Under the pieces are notes generated by a model. The model ran no database searches and was not told the origin of the DNA. It saw only the letters and a list, made by a program, of their open reading frames with translations. DNA of 64,000 nt. It comes from Streptomyces sp. SID12501. Lineage in GTDB: Bacteria > Actinomycetota > Actinomycetes > Streptomycetales > Streptomycetaceae. Shown here one piece after another: positions 16,077-24,999 of this stretch (its first letter is position 1; every line of letters begins with the position of its first letter). The translations under genes and the position numbers were made by a program. The DNA lies in assembly GCF_010550245.1 (NCBI RefSeq), contig NZ_JAAGLU010000015.1, positions 167,375-231,374 of the forward strand, read 5' to 3'.

Positions 16077-17390
16077 TCAGGCGTCGCGCAGGGGCAGGTG
16101 GGCCCGGTCCGTCACCCGGGAGACGGCGACGAGGGTGCCGACCGCGGTGAGGACGGCGTAGAAGGCCGGCATGTTGACGTTGCCCGTGCGGTCGATGAGG
16201 TAGGTCATCAGGAGGGGCGCCGTGCCGCCGAAGAGTGCGGCGGAGACGTTGTAGCCCAGGCCGTAGGCGGAGTAGCGCACCCGGGTGGGGAAGAGCTCGA
16301 CCAGCAGGATGTGGATGACGCCGGTGTGCCCGGCGAACACGACGGCCATGAGGCAGGCGCCGAGGGCGGCGAGGGCGACGTTGCCGGTACCGATCAGGAG
16401 GTAACAGGGGATGCCTACGACGGCCATGGCGACCGCGGCTCCGGCGATGACCTTCTTGCGCCCGACCCGGTCCGAGAGGCGGCCCATGTACGGGATGGCG
16501 ATACAGATCGCGACCAGGCTCGACGCGGTGACGAGGAGGCCCTGGACCTTGGTGAACTGCAGCTCGCTGCTCATGAAGGTGGGCATGTAGCCGAACAGGA
16601 CGTAGTACCCGGAGCCGTTCATCAGGGGGATGAACAGGGCCAGCAGCATGGCCCGGCGGTGCTCGGCGGAGGCGAACGCCTCCTTGAGGGGGTTCTTGGA
16701 CAGGCCGCCCTCTTCCTTCAGGCGGTTGAAGTTGGGCGTGTCGCTGATGCGCTTGCGGATGTAGATGCCGGTGATGCCGAGCGGGACCGCGAGCAGGAAC
16801 GGTATGCGCCAGCCCCAGGACTCCATGCGCTCGGTGCCGAGTCCGCTGGTCATGGCGGCGGCGATCAGTGTGCCGGTGAGCAGGGAGAGGAACGACGCGA
16901 TCTGGGCGTAGCTGGTGTAGAGGCCGCGCTTGCCCTCCGGGGCGTGCTCGGCGAGGAAGCTCATCGCGCCGGATGCCTCGCCACCGACGGAGAAGCCCTG
17001 GGCGACGCGCAGCAGGATCAGCAGAGCGGGCGCCGCGATGCCGATGCTCGCGTAGGTGGGCAGGACGCCGATGGCCGCGGTGGCGGCGCTGATGAGCAGG
17101 ATGACGAAGACCAGCATCCGCTGGCGTCCGATGCGGTCACCGAGGTGGCCGCAGATGACGGCGCCAAGGGGGCGGAAGAAGAAGGAGACGGCGTAGCCGA
17201 GGAAGACGAGTTGGATGGCGTTGTCGGAGCCGGGGAAGAAGACGGCTGCGAGCGTTCCGGCCATGAAGCCGAAGATGCCGTTGTCGTAGAGCTCGGCGAA
17301 GATGCCGACGCATCCTGCGAGGGTGACCCTGCGGGCTGTTCTGGGGTCGACGGTGGTGTTGGGGGCTGGCTGAGCGGCCACGGCGGTCAT
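16077..17390 (-). CDS. MHS-family MFS permease (metabolite:H+ symporter)
   Basis: A 437-residue twelve-helix transporter. Family marks are GHLGDRIGRQRML in the first cytoplasmic loop, RVAQGFSVGGEASGA after helix 4 and GRLSDRVGRKKV mid-protein. The opening FAELYDNGIFGF fits the metabolite:H+ symporter group, whose members import citrate, shikimate, dicarboxylates or betaine. Located between pxpC and the SDR gene, it is the probable uptake system for the operon's substrate. Confidence 0.9.
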   Translation of the reverse strand: MTAVAAQPAPNTTVDPRTARRVTLAGCVGIFAELYDNGIFGFMAGTLAAVFFPGSDNAIQLVFLGYAVSFFFRPLGAVICGHLGDRIGRQRMLVFVILLISAATAAIGVLPTYASIGIAAPALLILLRVAQGFSVGGEASGAMSFLAEHAPEGKRGLYTSYAQIASFLSLLTGTLIAAAMTSGLGTERMESWGWRIPFLLAVPLGITGIYIRKRISDTPNFNRLKEEGGLSKNPLKEAFASAEHRRAMLLALFIPLMNGSGYYVLFGYMPTFMSSELQFTKVQGLLVTASSLVAICIAIPYMGRLSDRVGRKKVIAGAAVAMAVVGIPCYLLIGTGNVALAALGACLMAVVFAGHTGVIHILLVELFPTRVRYSAYGLGYNVSAALFGGTAPLLMTYLIDRTGNVNMPAFYAVLTAVGTLVAVSRVTDRAHLPLRDA

Positions 17391-17480
17391 GGCTCTCCTG
17401 TCTGGGAGCAGGCTGGGGACGAGGGACGTTTCGGCTCCGTGCGGGCGGGCGATAGGGGCTGCTGAGCGAGTGCGGGGAGG

Positions 17481-18467
17481 TCAGCTGCCGAGGGGAGCGC
17501 GAATGCGCAGGCTGTCGAAGGCGGTCCGGACGCGGGTTCTCAGGGCGTCGATGGCGCCCCGCTGTGCGCGGTGGGCGGTGACCGCCTGGTCGAGGGTGCG
17601 GTGGCGGAAGCGGATGGACTGCCCGGGGCGCACCTGCCCCAGGGCGGACAGACCGGTGGCGGTGACGACGGCCAGGACGGGGTAGCCGGCCGTGACGCCG
17701 CGGCCGCGGTGCAGCACGAGGAGTTCGTCCCCTGCCGGCACTTCGACTGCGCCGATGGGGACGCCTCGGGAGAGGACCTCGCCCTTGGCGATACGTCGGG
17801 GCACTTCGCCCTGCAGGCGCAGACCGATGTGGTTGCTGCGCGGACTGACGGTGAAGGGTGCGTCGAACAGGCGCCGTCCCGTGTCTCCGAACTCGGCCCG
17901 GTCGGGGCCGTCGGTGACGTCGATGGTCCAGGTGGTGGGGAACGGGGGGACGGGTGCGTTCAGGCGGAACAGCGGGATCCGCGAGAAGGGGTGGTCGATG
18001 GGTGGGCAGGCGGTGCGCAGAGCGAGTTCGTCGCCTTCGCGCAGGGCGGGCCCGAATCCCAGGACGGTGTCGGGGGCGCAGCTTCCCTGCAGGTGGTCGG
18101 CCTCGAACGAGCCGAGTACGGCCAGGTAGACGCGCAGTCCGCGCCGGATACCGGTGACCCGGACGGTCTCGCCGGCGCGCACGGAGACCGGTTCCCACTG
18201 CGGGCGGACCGTTCCTTCGACGGTCACGTCGGCGGGGGCGCCTGTCACGGCGATGAGGATGTCGCCGGAGGAGACGCACGCGAAGTCGAGAGCCGTGATC
18301 TCCAGCAGTGGGGCGCGCTCGTCGTTGCCGCACAGCACGTTGGCGACGCGCGCCGAGTGCTGGTCGGAGGCTCCGTTGGCGGGCAGACCGTAGCGGGAAC
18401 GGCCGACACGGCCGAGATCCTGCACCGTGACGATGCCCGCGGTGCGGACGGTGAGGGTGTCAGCCAT
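17481..18467 (-). CDS. pxpC: 5-oxoprolinase subunit C
   Basis: A 328-residue carboxyltransferase-like KipA/PxpC subunit. Family segments are visible: TVQDLGRVGRSRYGLPANGASD at the start and, in the second half, SNHIGLRLQG and AGYPVLAVVT. With PxpA and PxpB it forms an ATP-dependent hydrolase that opens 5-oxoproline to glutamate. It overlaps pxpB by 8 bp, as in most pxpBC pairs. All three subunits are present and intact here, so the complex should be functional. Its presence in a catabolic operon suggests that a pyroglutamate-type lactam is the substrate. Confidence 0.93.
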   Translation of the reverse strand: MADTLTVRTAGIVTVQDLGRVGRSRYGLPANGASDQHSARVANVLCGNDERAPLLEITALDFACVSSGDILIAVTGAPADVTVEGTVRPQWEPVSVRAGETVRVTGIRRGLRVYLAVLGSFEADHLQGSCAPDTVLGFGPALREGDELALRTACPPIDHPFSRIPLFRLNAPVPPFPTTWTIDVTDGPDRAEFGDTGRRLFDAPFTVSPRSNHIGLRLQGEVPRRIAKGEVLSRGVPIGAVEVPAGDELLVLHRGRGVTAGYPVLAVVTATGLSALGQVRPGQSIRFRHRTLDQAVTAHRAQRGAIDALRTRVRTAFDSLRIRAPLGS

Positions 18468-19191
18468 GGCAGTCCGCCAGGGACAGGCCGGCGTAGTCGT
18501 CCCACTGTCCGGGTGTGATGGGGAGGAATCGGAAGGTGTCCCCGGGCTGGTAGACGGTGATCGGGTCTCGGTGCAGATCGAGGACGCGCACGGGGGTGCG
18601 CCCGAGGAGCGGCCAGCCGCCGGGCGAGGGCATCGGGCAGATCACCGCTTGCCGCCCGGCGACGGCGACCGAGCCGGGCTCGACGCGGGTGCGGGGCGAC
18701 GCCAGTCGCGGCACCGGCCTCGGGAAGGGCGGTCCGTCCGTCATCGGCGCCCCCGCGGGCGCGCCGAGGCAACGTACGGTGAGATCGGTCCCGGAGTGGA
18801 GGGCGATGACCTCGCTCTCGGTCAGGTCGAGTTGCGCAGCCACCTCCGGCAGGTCGGGCCCGTACTCGCCGCCGTAGACGACGGGGACGACGAAGTGTCG
18901 CGGTGGTGTCGTCCGCGCGGGGTTCGGCCCGAGGCGGGCGGCCTCGTGCGACAGGGCGCGCCTGACCGTGTCGTGGTCGGTGCGGGTGCAGTCGAACTCC
19001 ACGAGCAGGGCGTCATAGGTGGGCACCACGTCGTGGACACCGGTGAGCCGGACGGCGTCCAGGGCGTCGGCCAGGGCGTGGACGAGCCGCCAGGCGTCTT
19101 CGGCGTCCAGGCCCACGGCCTTGGCGACCAGGGCGGAGTCACCGCAGTCCGTGATCGTGACGTTGGCGTTGGCGTTGGCGTTGGCGTTCAT
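18460..19191 (-). CDS. pxpB: 5-oxoprolinase subunit B
   Basis: A 243-residue KipI/PxpB protein with the cyclophilin-like core: GDSALV near the start, VPVVYGGEYGPDL in the middle and MPSPGGWPLLGRTP near the end. It is the ATP-binding partner of PxpC. The N-terminus is a run of Asn-Ala encoded by a tandem hexanucleotide (AACGCC), so its length could vary by replication slippage without changing frame. It starts one base after the pxpA stop codon, indicating translational coupling. Confidence 0.92.
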   Translation of the reverse strand: MNANANANANVTITDCGDSALVAKAVGLDAEDAWRLVHALADALDAVRLTGVHDVVPTYDALLVEFDCTRTDHDTVRRALSHEAARLGPNPARTTPPRHFVVPVVYGGEYGPDLPEVAAQLDLTESEVIALHSGTDLTVRCLGAPAGAPMTDGPPFPRPVPRLASPRTRVEPGSVAVAGRQAVICPMPSPGGWPLLGRTPVRVLDLHRDPITVYQPGDTFRFLPITPGQWDDYAGLSLADCHG

Positions 19192-19192
19192 G

Positions 19193-19975
19193 TCATACGC
19201 CCTTACCGCTCAGCACCTTGTCGAGAGAGGTGATCCCGACGCCGGCGGCAAGGAGTTGCTCGCGGATGCGGCCGGCCAGCGCGATCGCTCCGGGGCTGTC
19301 TCCGTGCAGCAGGACGGTGTCGCAGGCGACCGGGACGTCCTTGCCGTCGGCACTGCGGATGACCCCCTCGGTGACCATGCGCAGCGTCCGCCGGGCCACC
19401 TCGTCCGCGTCGTGGATCACCGCTCCGGGCTCGGAGCGGGGTACGAGGGTCCCGTCGTCGCGGTACGCGCGGTCGGCGATGCCGACGATGCCCACGCGCA
19501 GTCCGCGGGCCCGGGCGGCGTCGGCGAGCTCACCGTCCTGCGCCAGGATGATCAGCGACTCGTCCAGGGCGGCGATGGCGTCCACGACGGCACGGGCGTA
19601 GTCGGCGCGTACGGCGACCAGGTTGCCCAGGCGTCCGTGCGGGGCGACGTGCCGCACCCGAGTACCGTGCGCGACGGCGAACGCCTGGAGGGCGCCGATC
19701 TGGTACAGCACGTCCGTACGGACCTCCTCCGGCGTGAGATCCATCGCGCGGCGGCCGAAACCGACCAGGTCGGGAAAGCTCGGGTGAGCCCCCACGGCCA
19801 CCTGCTTCTCCACGCAGGTCCGGACGGTGGCGTCCATGATGCGCGGATCACCGGCGTGGAACCCGCAGGCCACATTGGCGGACGTCAGCATCTCCAGGAG
19901 AGCTTCGTCGTCGCCCATCGTGTAGGCGCCGAATCCCTCGCCGAGATCGGCGACGAGGTCAACCATGGGGGTCAT
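19193..19975 (-). CDS. pxpA: 5-oxoprolinase subunit A (LamB/YcsF family)
   Basis: A 260-residue LamB/YcsF-type protein, the catalytic hydrolase subunit of bacterial 5-oxoprolinase. It begins VDLVADLGEGFGAYTMGDD and has SANVACGFHAGDP, VGAHPSFPDLVGFGRR, VAPHGRLGN and VLLHGDSPGA, all family signatures. One deviation is APHGRLGN, where homologues usually read KPHGALYN. GGAGG precedes the ATG at 19975. It is the promoter-proximal gene of the operon and divergent from the LysR gene. Confidence 0.93.
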   Translation of the reverse strand: MTPMVDLVADLGEGFGAYTMGDDEALLEMLTSANVACGFHAGDPRIMDATVRTCVEKQVAVGAHPSFPDLVGFGRRAMDLTPEEVRTDVLYQIGALQAFAVAHGTRVRHVAPHGRLGNLVAVRADYARAVVDAIAALDESLIILAQDGELADAARARGLRVGIVGIADRAYRDDGTLVPRSEPGAVIHDADEVARRTLRMVTEGVIRSADGKDVPVACDTVLLHGDSPGAIALAGRIREQLLAAGVGITSLDKVLSGKGV

Positions 19976-20298
19976 GAAGTCCTCCGGGAGAGAATATGAG
20001 GAAGGAGATTCCATCACGTCTTCGTGATATCCCGAAAAAGATCCGCTCTCTCGCACACAAAGGCGAGGGCCGCGAGCAGACGGAATTCCTGGGAACCGAT
20101 TCACTCCGACTTCGCCGGACGGTTCCGGGCTGGATGTTCCGCTCAACTTAATCCCGTGCTCGCATGACCACCAATATGCGTTCGGTCTGGCGTTATCGCG
20201 AACGGCTATGACCTGCCTCACAGCCGAGGCCCTCCGGGACTGTGTTTCGGGGCACCCCCTCCCTACGATGAGGCTCCACTCCCCGTGGAAGGCCCCGC
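19976..20298. promoter_or_regulatory. Divergent promoter region, pxpA / LysR gene
   Basis: 323 bp without a gene, between divergent pxpA and LysR genes. It contains a perfect ATCACG-N4-CGTGAT repeat at 20013-20028, close to the pxpA start, and a CGTTCG/CGAACG pair at 20179-20184 and 20199-20204 nearer the LysR gene. Both could be LysR-type regulator sites controlling the operon and autoregulation. Confidence 0.55.
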
Positions 20299-21240
20299 AT
20301 GGACACCAGGCGTCTCTACTCGTTCATCAAGATCGTCGATGCGGGGAGCATCACGCGCGCGGCCGACATCCTGCACATCGCCCAGCCCGCGCTCAGCCAG
20401 CAGCTGTCCGCGCTGGAGACGCAGTTCGGGCAGCAACTGCTGATCCGCAGCAAACGCGGGATCGCCCCGACGGAGGCGGGCCGCGCGCTGTACCGCCACG
20501 CTCAGCTGATCCTCCGGCAGGTGGACCTCGCACACGCCGCCGTCGACGTCTCCGGCCGGGCTCCCGCCGGCAGCGTGTCCGTGGGCCTCGCGCCGTACAG
20601 CCTGGGCGCGGCGCTCGCCCTGCCGCTGCTCAAGAGCGTGCGTGAGCTCTACCCGGACATCCTGTTGCACATCAACGAGAACTTCGGCGGCGTCATCAGC
20701 GAAGCCATCATGACGGGCCGGATGGACATGGCGTTCATCTACGGGGCCGGCCCGCTGCGGGGCGTGCAGTTCGAGCCCGTACGCACCGAGGACCTGTTCC
20801 TGATCGGCGCGCCCGGCGAAACGGCCCCGCCCGGACAGGGCGAGGTGAACCTGGAGGAACTCACGAGTGTGCCCCTGCTGCTACCCAGCCGCATCCACAC
20901 GATCCGACAGGTCGTGGACGCCGCCTTCCAGCAGGCGTCGCTCCGGCTGAACGTGGTGGGCGAGGTCGAATCCGCGCTGACGCTCGTCAACGCGGTGGAC
21001 GCGGGGCTCGGCGCCACGGTCCTGCCCTGGTCGGCGGCGCGCGCCATCCTCGACGTCCACTCCCTGTCCGTGCGCCGCATCGTGGATCCCGTCATCCAGG
21101 TCAAGCTGTCACTGGTCACGTCGGACAATCAGCCCCTGTCGGAACCCGCCCTGGCCGTGCATGATCTGTTCCTCGAAATGATCACCACCTTTGACGGGTC
21201 CCCTGACGGATTCTCCGGCGGGGATAAGGATCACCGATAG
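20299..21240 (+). CDS. LysR-family transcriptional regulator
   Basis: 313 residues: an N-terminal winged HTH (MDTRRLYSFIKIVDAGSITRAADILHIAQPALSQQ) and a substrate-binding-like effector domain from about residue 90. The N-terminus resembles Nac/Cbl-like regulators of nitrogen and aromatic metabolism. It is divergent from pxpA across 323 bp with inverted repeats and precedes the 2-hydroxyacid dehydrogenase. It is the obvious candidate activator of the pxp-aldolase operon in response to a pathway intermediate. Confidence 0.9.
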   Translation: MDTRRLYSFIKIVDAGSITRAADILHIAQPALSQQLSALETQFGQQLLIRSKRGIAPTEAGRALYRHAQLILRQVDLAHAAVDVSGRAPAGSVSVGLAPYSLGAALALPLLKSVRELYPDILLHINENFGGVISEAIMTGRMDMAFIYGAGPLRGVQFEPVRTEDLFLIGAPGETAPPGQGEVNLEELTSVPLLLPSRIHTIRQVVDAAFQQASLRLNVVGEVESALTLVNAVDAGLGATVLPWSAARAILDVHSLSVRRIVDPVIQVKLSLVTSDNQPLSEPALAVHDLFLEMITTFDGSPDGFSGGDKDHR

Positions 21241-21246
21241 CGTCAC

Positions 21247-21263
21247 ACAAATCCGTTATTTGT
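21247..21263. promoter_or_regulatory. Inverted repeat ACAAAT-N5-ATTTGT
   Basis: A perfect 6-bp inverted repeat with a 5-base spacer begins 6 bp after the LysR stop codon and lies 94 bp before the dehydrogenase start. It has the size and symmetry of a LysR-type box and is notably AT-rich. It could instead be a weak stem in the LysR transcript. Confidence 0.5.
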
Positions 21264-21356
21264 TTCCGGCGACCGCCCCCACTAGCGTTTTCCAGCACCG
21301 GCTTCTTTCGAACCGGCCGCCGGTCGACAATTCACGGCTCGTCACTGGAGACATAG

Positions 21357-22364
21357 ATGAAAAAGCGTGTCCTCACCACCCGTGAAAATCTGCCCGGCCG
21401 CGGTCTGGACCGCCTTTCCGGGGCGGCGGATGTGGTGGCCTGGCCGGGGACCGGGAAGCCCGGCCCCCCCGACCTCGCCGCGCTCGCCTCCGGGGTGAGT
21501 GGCGTTCTGGCGCTGGGCAACGATCCGGTGGACGGTGCGCTGATGGACGCGGCGGGACCCTCGCTGCGCGTCATCTCGCTGGCGAGCATGGGATTCGACA
21601 ACGTCGACCGGGCCGCCGCCGCCGAGCGCGGCATCGTCGTCACCCACACCCCTCGTGTGCTCGCGGAGACCACCGCCGACCTCACCTTCGCCCTGATCCT
21701 GGCCGCCCGCCGTCGGATCGGCGCCGCCGAAGCGAGCCTGGCGGCAGGCTCCTGGGAACTGTTCCGGATGCACGACTACCTCGGCCTGGACATCCACGGC
21801 GCCACCCTGGGCCTGATCGGCTACGGCCAGATCGGCCGCGCGGTGGCCCGCCGGGCGCACGGGTTCGGCATGCGCGTACTCCACCACGACCCCTACGCGC
21901 CCGACGACGACCTGTCGGCCTCCGTGGGGCTGGCCACGCTGCTGGCCGAGTCCGACATCGTGTCGCTGCACGTGCCTCTCACCGAGGAGACACGGCACCT
22001 GATCTCGGCCCGCGAACTGGCCGCGATGAAGCCCACGGCCACACTCGTCAGCACCTCCCGTGGCGGGGTCGTCGACGAGGAGGCCCTGCTCCATGCCGTC
22101 CGGGAGGGACGGTTGCACTCCGCCGGTCTCGACGTCTTCGAACGCGAACCGATGGGAACGGCACTGTCGCCGCTGGTGGCCGAGCCGCACGTGGTCACGC
22201 TGCCCCACATCGGGTCGGCCACCGAGGCCACTCGGGCCGCCATGGTCGACCTGGCGGTCGACAACATCCTCGACGTCCTCGCCGAACGCCCCGCCCGGAC
22301 CCCCCTCCCCGGCAGCCCGGCCGTGCCCGGCACCCCGGCCGGCGCCACCGGGGTACGCGCATGA
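21357..22364 (+). CDS. D-isomer-specific 2-hydroxyacid dehydrogenase
   Basis: 335 residues with the two-domain phosphoglycerate-dehydrogenase fold. GLIGYGQIGRAVARRA is the dinucleotide-binding motif; the catalytic triad is visible as STSRGGVVDE (Arg), the FEREP loop (Glu) and LPHIGSAT (His). It would interconvert a 2-oxo acid and a D-2-hydroxy acid. It follows the LysR gene by 116 bp and overlaps the truncated SDR gene by 4 bp, so it belongs to a rightward unit that originally continued further. Confidence 0.9.
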   Translation: MKKRVLTTRENLPGRGLDRLSGAADVVAWPGTGKPGPPDLAALASGVSGVLALGNDPVDGALMDAAGPSLRVISLASMGFDNVDRAAAAERGIVVTHTPRVLAETTADLTFALILAARRRIGAAEASLAAGSWELFRMHDYLGLDIHGATLGLIGYGQIGRAVARRAHGFGMRVLHHDPYAPDDDLSASVGLATLLAESDIVSLHVPLTEETRHLISARELAAMKPTATLVSTSRGGVVDEEALLHAVREGRLHSAGLDVFEREPMGTALSPLVAEPHVVTLPHIGSATEATRAAMVDLAVDNILDVLAERPARTPLPGSPAVPGTPAGATGVRA

Positions 22365-22543
22365 GCCACCCACTGTTCGACATCACCGGAGAGACCGCCC
22401 TGGTCACCGGCTCCAGCCGAGGCATCGGCAAAGCGCTCGCCAAGGGCCTGCTGGAAGCCGGCTGCGTGGTAGTCCTCAACGGACGCGGCAACGGAAGGAA
22501 CATCCCAATGCTGAAGTCAAGCTGCTGCCGTGACGGGAAGTGA
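22361..22543 (+). pseudogene. Truncated short-chain dehydrogenase N-terminus
   Basis: 60 codons beginning with the SDR nucleotide-binding start: ITGETALVTGSSRGIGKALAKGL and then VVVLNGR. It resembles gluconate 5-dehydrogenase-like SDRs. Similarity ends at about 22490, after which the frame enters sequence bordering an IS110 fragment. It is coupled (ATGA overlap) to the preceding dehydrogenase. The catalytic Ser/Tyr/Lys residues are all lost. Confidence 0.8.
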
Positions 22544-23098
22544 CCCGTGGTAGCACTGTCCGTCACGCAGCATTGCCCAGAGGACGTTCACCCGTCGGCG
22601 GGCGAGGGCGATCAGGGCCTGCTTGTGCCCCTTGCCTTCGGCTCTCTTGCGGTCGTAGAAGGTTTTCGAGGCCGGGCAGGATTTCAGGCTGGCCATCGCG
22701 GAGAGGTAGAAGACCCGCAGCAGGCCGCGGTGGTAGCGCCGGGGGCGGTGAAGGTTGCCGCTGACGCGTCCGGAGTCCCGTGGCGCGGGAGCAACACCGC
22801 CGTAGCCGGCGAGGCGGTCGGCGCTGTCGAAGGCGTCCATGTCACCGCCGGTGGCAGCCAGGAACTCGGCTCCGAGCAGATTCCCCATCCCCGGCAGGCT
22901 GCGGATCACCTCGGCCTGCGGGTGCTCGCGAAACCGGCCCTCGATGAGCGCGTCGAGCTCGCTGATCTCCTCATCCAGGGCCATCACCCCCTTGGCGAGG
23001 CGGGCCACCATGGCGGCGGCCAGCTTCTCGCCGGGCAGTGCGGTGTGCTGGGCCTGGGTTCTCGCGTCAAGAAGCGGAGTGAACCCCCGCCCGGTGAT
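22517..23098 (-). pseudogene. IS110-family transposase C-terminal fragment
   Basis: About 190 codons match the C-terminal (Tnp-20) half of IS110/IS1111 transposases: IRSLPGMGNLLGAEFLAATGG, then LAGYGGVAPAPRDSG, LKSCPASKTFYDRKRAEGKG and a normal end (MLRDGQCYHGSLP). The N-terminal DEDD catalytic domain is missing, so it is inactive. It interrupts the SDR gene on the left and abuts a TetR-like C-terminal fragment on the right. Confidence 0.8.
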
Positions 23099-23105
23099 CC
23101 TGAGA

Positions 23106-23276
23106 GAGGCACTCGCACGGCGTGATCCCGCCGAGTACCAGGTCCTGACACGTATCGCCGCGCTGCCCGTCACCACGTACGACGACGCTCAACTCGACTT
23201 CAGCATCGATGTCTTCCTCGCCGGGGCGGAAGCGGTCCTACGGGGCAGGGGCGGCCCGCCTCCCGGCACCAGGTGA
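23106..23276 (+). pseudogene. TetR-like regulator C-terminal fragment
   Basis: The last 55 or so codons of an open frame read REALARRDPAEYQVLTRIAA and LDFSIDVFLAGAEAVLRG, typical of the C-terminal dimerisation helices of TetR-family regulators. No DNA-binding domain is present upstream, where the IS110 fragment lies on the other strand. It is probably the remnant of a regulator destroyed by the same rearrangement. Confidence 0.5.
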
Positions 23277-23565
23277 TCACTCCTCCTCCGACACCACCGC
23301 ACGGGCCAGGGCCGACCTGCCGTCATCGGGAGCGGAGACCGTCACCGGACGCACGCCTCGGGCATCCGCCCGCGCACACCCGCACGGTGACCGCTTGCAC
23401 AACCACGCGGGACGCCGTCAAGGGGACGGCTCCTCAAGACCGGGACACCAGGTCGGAACGGCTCAGCGGTAGAAGTTCGTGTGCCGTCGGTCTGCCGGCG
23501 CCCTCTCCGCCGGTGTGCGGGCGGCGGTTGGGTGGTCGCCTGAGGGCGCGGGCATCCCGGTCAGG

Positions 23566-24999
23566 TCAGCTCGTCACCTGGAAGGTGGCGTCGCTGCGGC
23601 CCAGGGTGGTGGTGATCGGGTCGAGCTTCAGGAGGTAGGCGGAGTGGCGGATGTACCGGTCGGGGTGGTTGTACGACTGGAACGACGACCAGGTGGCGTC
23701 GGCGAGCCCGGCGACCTGCCGGAAGGTGGCGTCCTCGGCGAACGCGGCGGTGCCGTCGTTGTACGCGAGTTGGAAGTCGTATGCGGAGTGCCGCAGGAAG
23801 TAGCCCGGGTAGTTCACCGACTCGAAGGAGACGGTGCCGGAGCCTGCCAGGCCGGTCCTCAGGCGGAACTGGGCGTCCTCGGCGGGGCTGACGCTCGGGT
23901 CGATACGTACGTCGAAGCTGGCGTGCCGCACATAGCGGCTCTGGTAGTTGTACGACTGGAGCCGGTTGATCGCGGTGTCGGGCCAGCGGGCGAGCAGGCG
24001 GGTCTCCTCGGCTGCCGTGAGGGTGAGGATCGAGCCGTGGCGCTTCGTGGTCCCGTCCATGCTGTAGCTTCCCGACGCCGGGAGCTGGTAGGTACCCACG
24101 GCGGACGGGTCGGTGGTCGTGACCGGCATGTACCCGTTGCCCGAGGCGTACTGGTCGAGGTACAGGGCCCACTCGTCACGGTCGCGGAACTTCATCCACA
24201 TCGGGCCCTCGACCTGGGAGCCCGTCAGGCCGATGCCCGAGAGGTTGCCGAGGCTGGTCCACGTGCCGAGGATCGAGTTGCTGCCTTCGAACGTGATCTG
24301 GCCGTCGCCGGAGGCCCGTACGTAACGGTAGTCACCGACGCCTGACGGCATCTCGACGATCTGGGTGTCGATGATTTCCTGGGTGCCGGGGCGTTCGATG
24401 TAGACCTGCGGAGTGGTGATGCTGCGGAAGTCCGTGGTGCGGGCGTAGTGGATGCGGTGCTTCGTCACGCCGTTGAGGGGCGTGTTCGTCGCCCAGTACA
24501 GGACGTAGTCGTTGGTCTCCGGGTTCCAGATCGCTTCCGGCGCCCAGGCGTTGCGTCCGTCGGGGATCTCGCCGGCGACGTCGAGCAGCCACGGCGCCGA
24601 CCAGGTGACCAGGTCGCTCGACTCCCACACCACGAGGTTGCGGCTGCCGTTGGAGATGGCGTCACCCCACGTCTGCCCGCAGCCGATGCACAGATCGGTC
24701 GCGATGATCCAGTACTTGTCACCGTCCGGGGATCGGACCAGTGAGGGGTCACGCACCCCCTTCGTGCCGACCGTGGAGCGCAGGGTCATCCCGCCACCGT
24801 TGAGGTCGCTCCAGTTCAGGCCGTCGGCACTGTGCGAGAAGTAGATCTGCTGGCCGGTGGCTCCCTCCCCGATGAAGTGCGCCATCAGGTAGCCCGGGTC
24901 GGCGGCGGCCGCCCGCTGTGGTGTCACCAGGGTCTGGGATGTGAGGAGAAGGCCGACGGCGACCACTATCGCCGCCAGCCGGGAGAGAAGCACGGACAT
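23566..24999 (-). CDS. Secreted GH43-like arabinanase/arabinofuranosidase with AbfB domain
   Basis: 477 residues. A signal peptide (SRLAAIVVAVGLLLTSQTLV, cut after about AAAA at residue 32) is followed by a five-bladed propeller-type glycosidase domain to about residue 320; GVRDPSLVRSPDG and APEAIWNPETNDYVLYWA fit GH43. The last 140 residues repeat the AbfB (CBM42) pattern SYNYQSRYVRHASFDVRI, VNYPGYFLRHSAYDFQL and SYNHPDRYIRHSAYLLKL, an arabinofuranose-binding trefoil. It is co-oriented with another GH43 gene upstream. Arabinan or arabinoxylan debranching is the likely role. Confidence 0.85.
   Translation of the reverse strand: MSVLLSRLAAIVVAVGLLLTSQTLVTPQRAAAADPGYLMAHFIGEGATGQQIYFSHSADGLNWSDLNGGGMTLRSTVGTKGVRDPSLVRSPDGDKYWIIATDLCIGCGQTWGDAISNGSRNLVVWESSDLVTWSAPWLLDVAGEIPDGRNAWAPEAIWNPETNDYVLYWATNTPLNGVTKHRIHYARTTDFRSITTPQVYIERPGTQEIIDTQIVEMPSGVGDYRYVRASGDGQITFEGSNSILGTWTSLGNLSGIGLTGSQVEGPMWMKFRDRDEWALYLDQYASGNGYMPVTTTDPSAVGTYQLPASGSYSMDGTTKRHGSILTLTAAEETRLLARWPDTAINRLQSYNYQSRYVRHASFDVRIDPSVSPAEDAQFRLRTGLAGSGTVSFESVNYPGYFLRHSAYDFQLAYNDGTAAFAEDATFRQVAGLADATWSSFQSYNHPDRYIRHSAYLLKLDPITTTLGRSDATFQVTS

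Noticed and set aside
15243..17465. 740-codon open frame on the plus strand across the SDR and permease genes
   Set aside because: The translation is a Gly/Asp/Val-rich low-complexity string typical of the complement of high-GC genes; the opposite strand encodes clear families.
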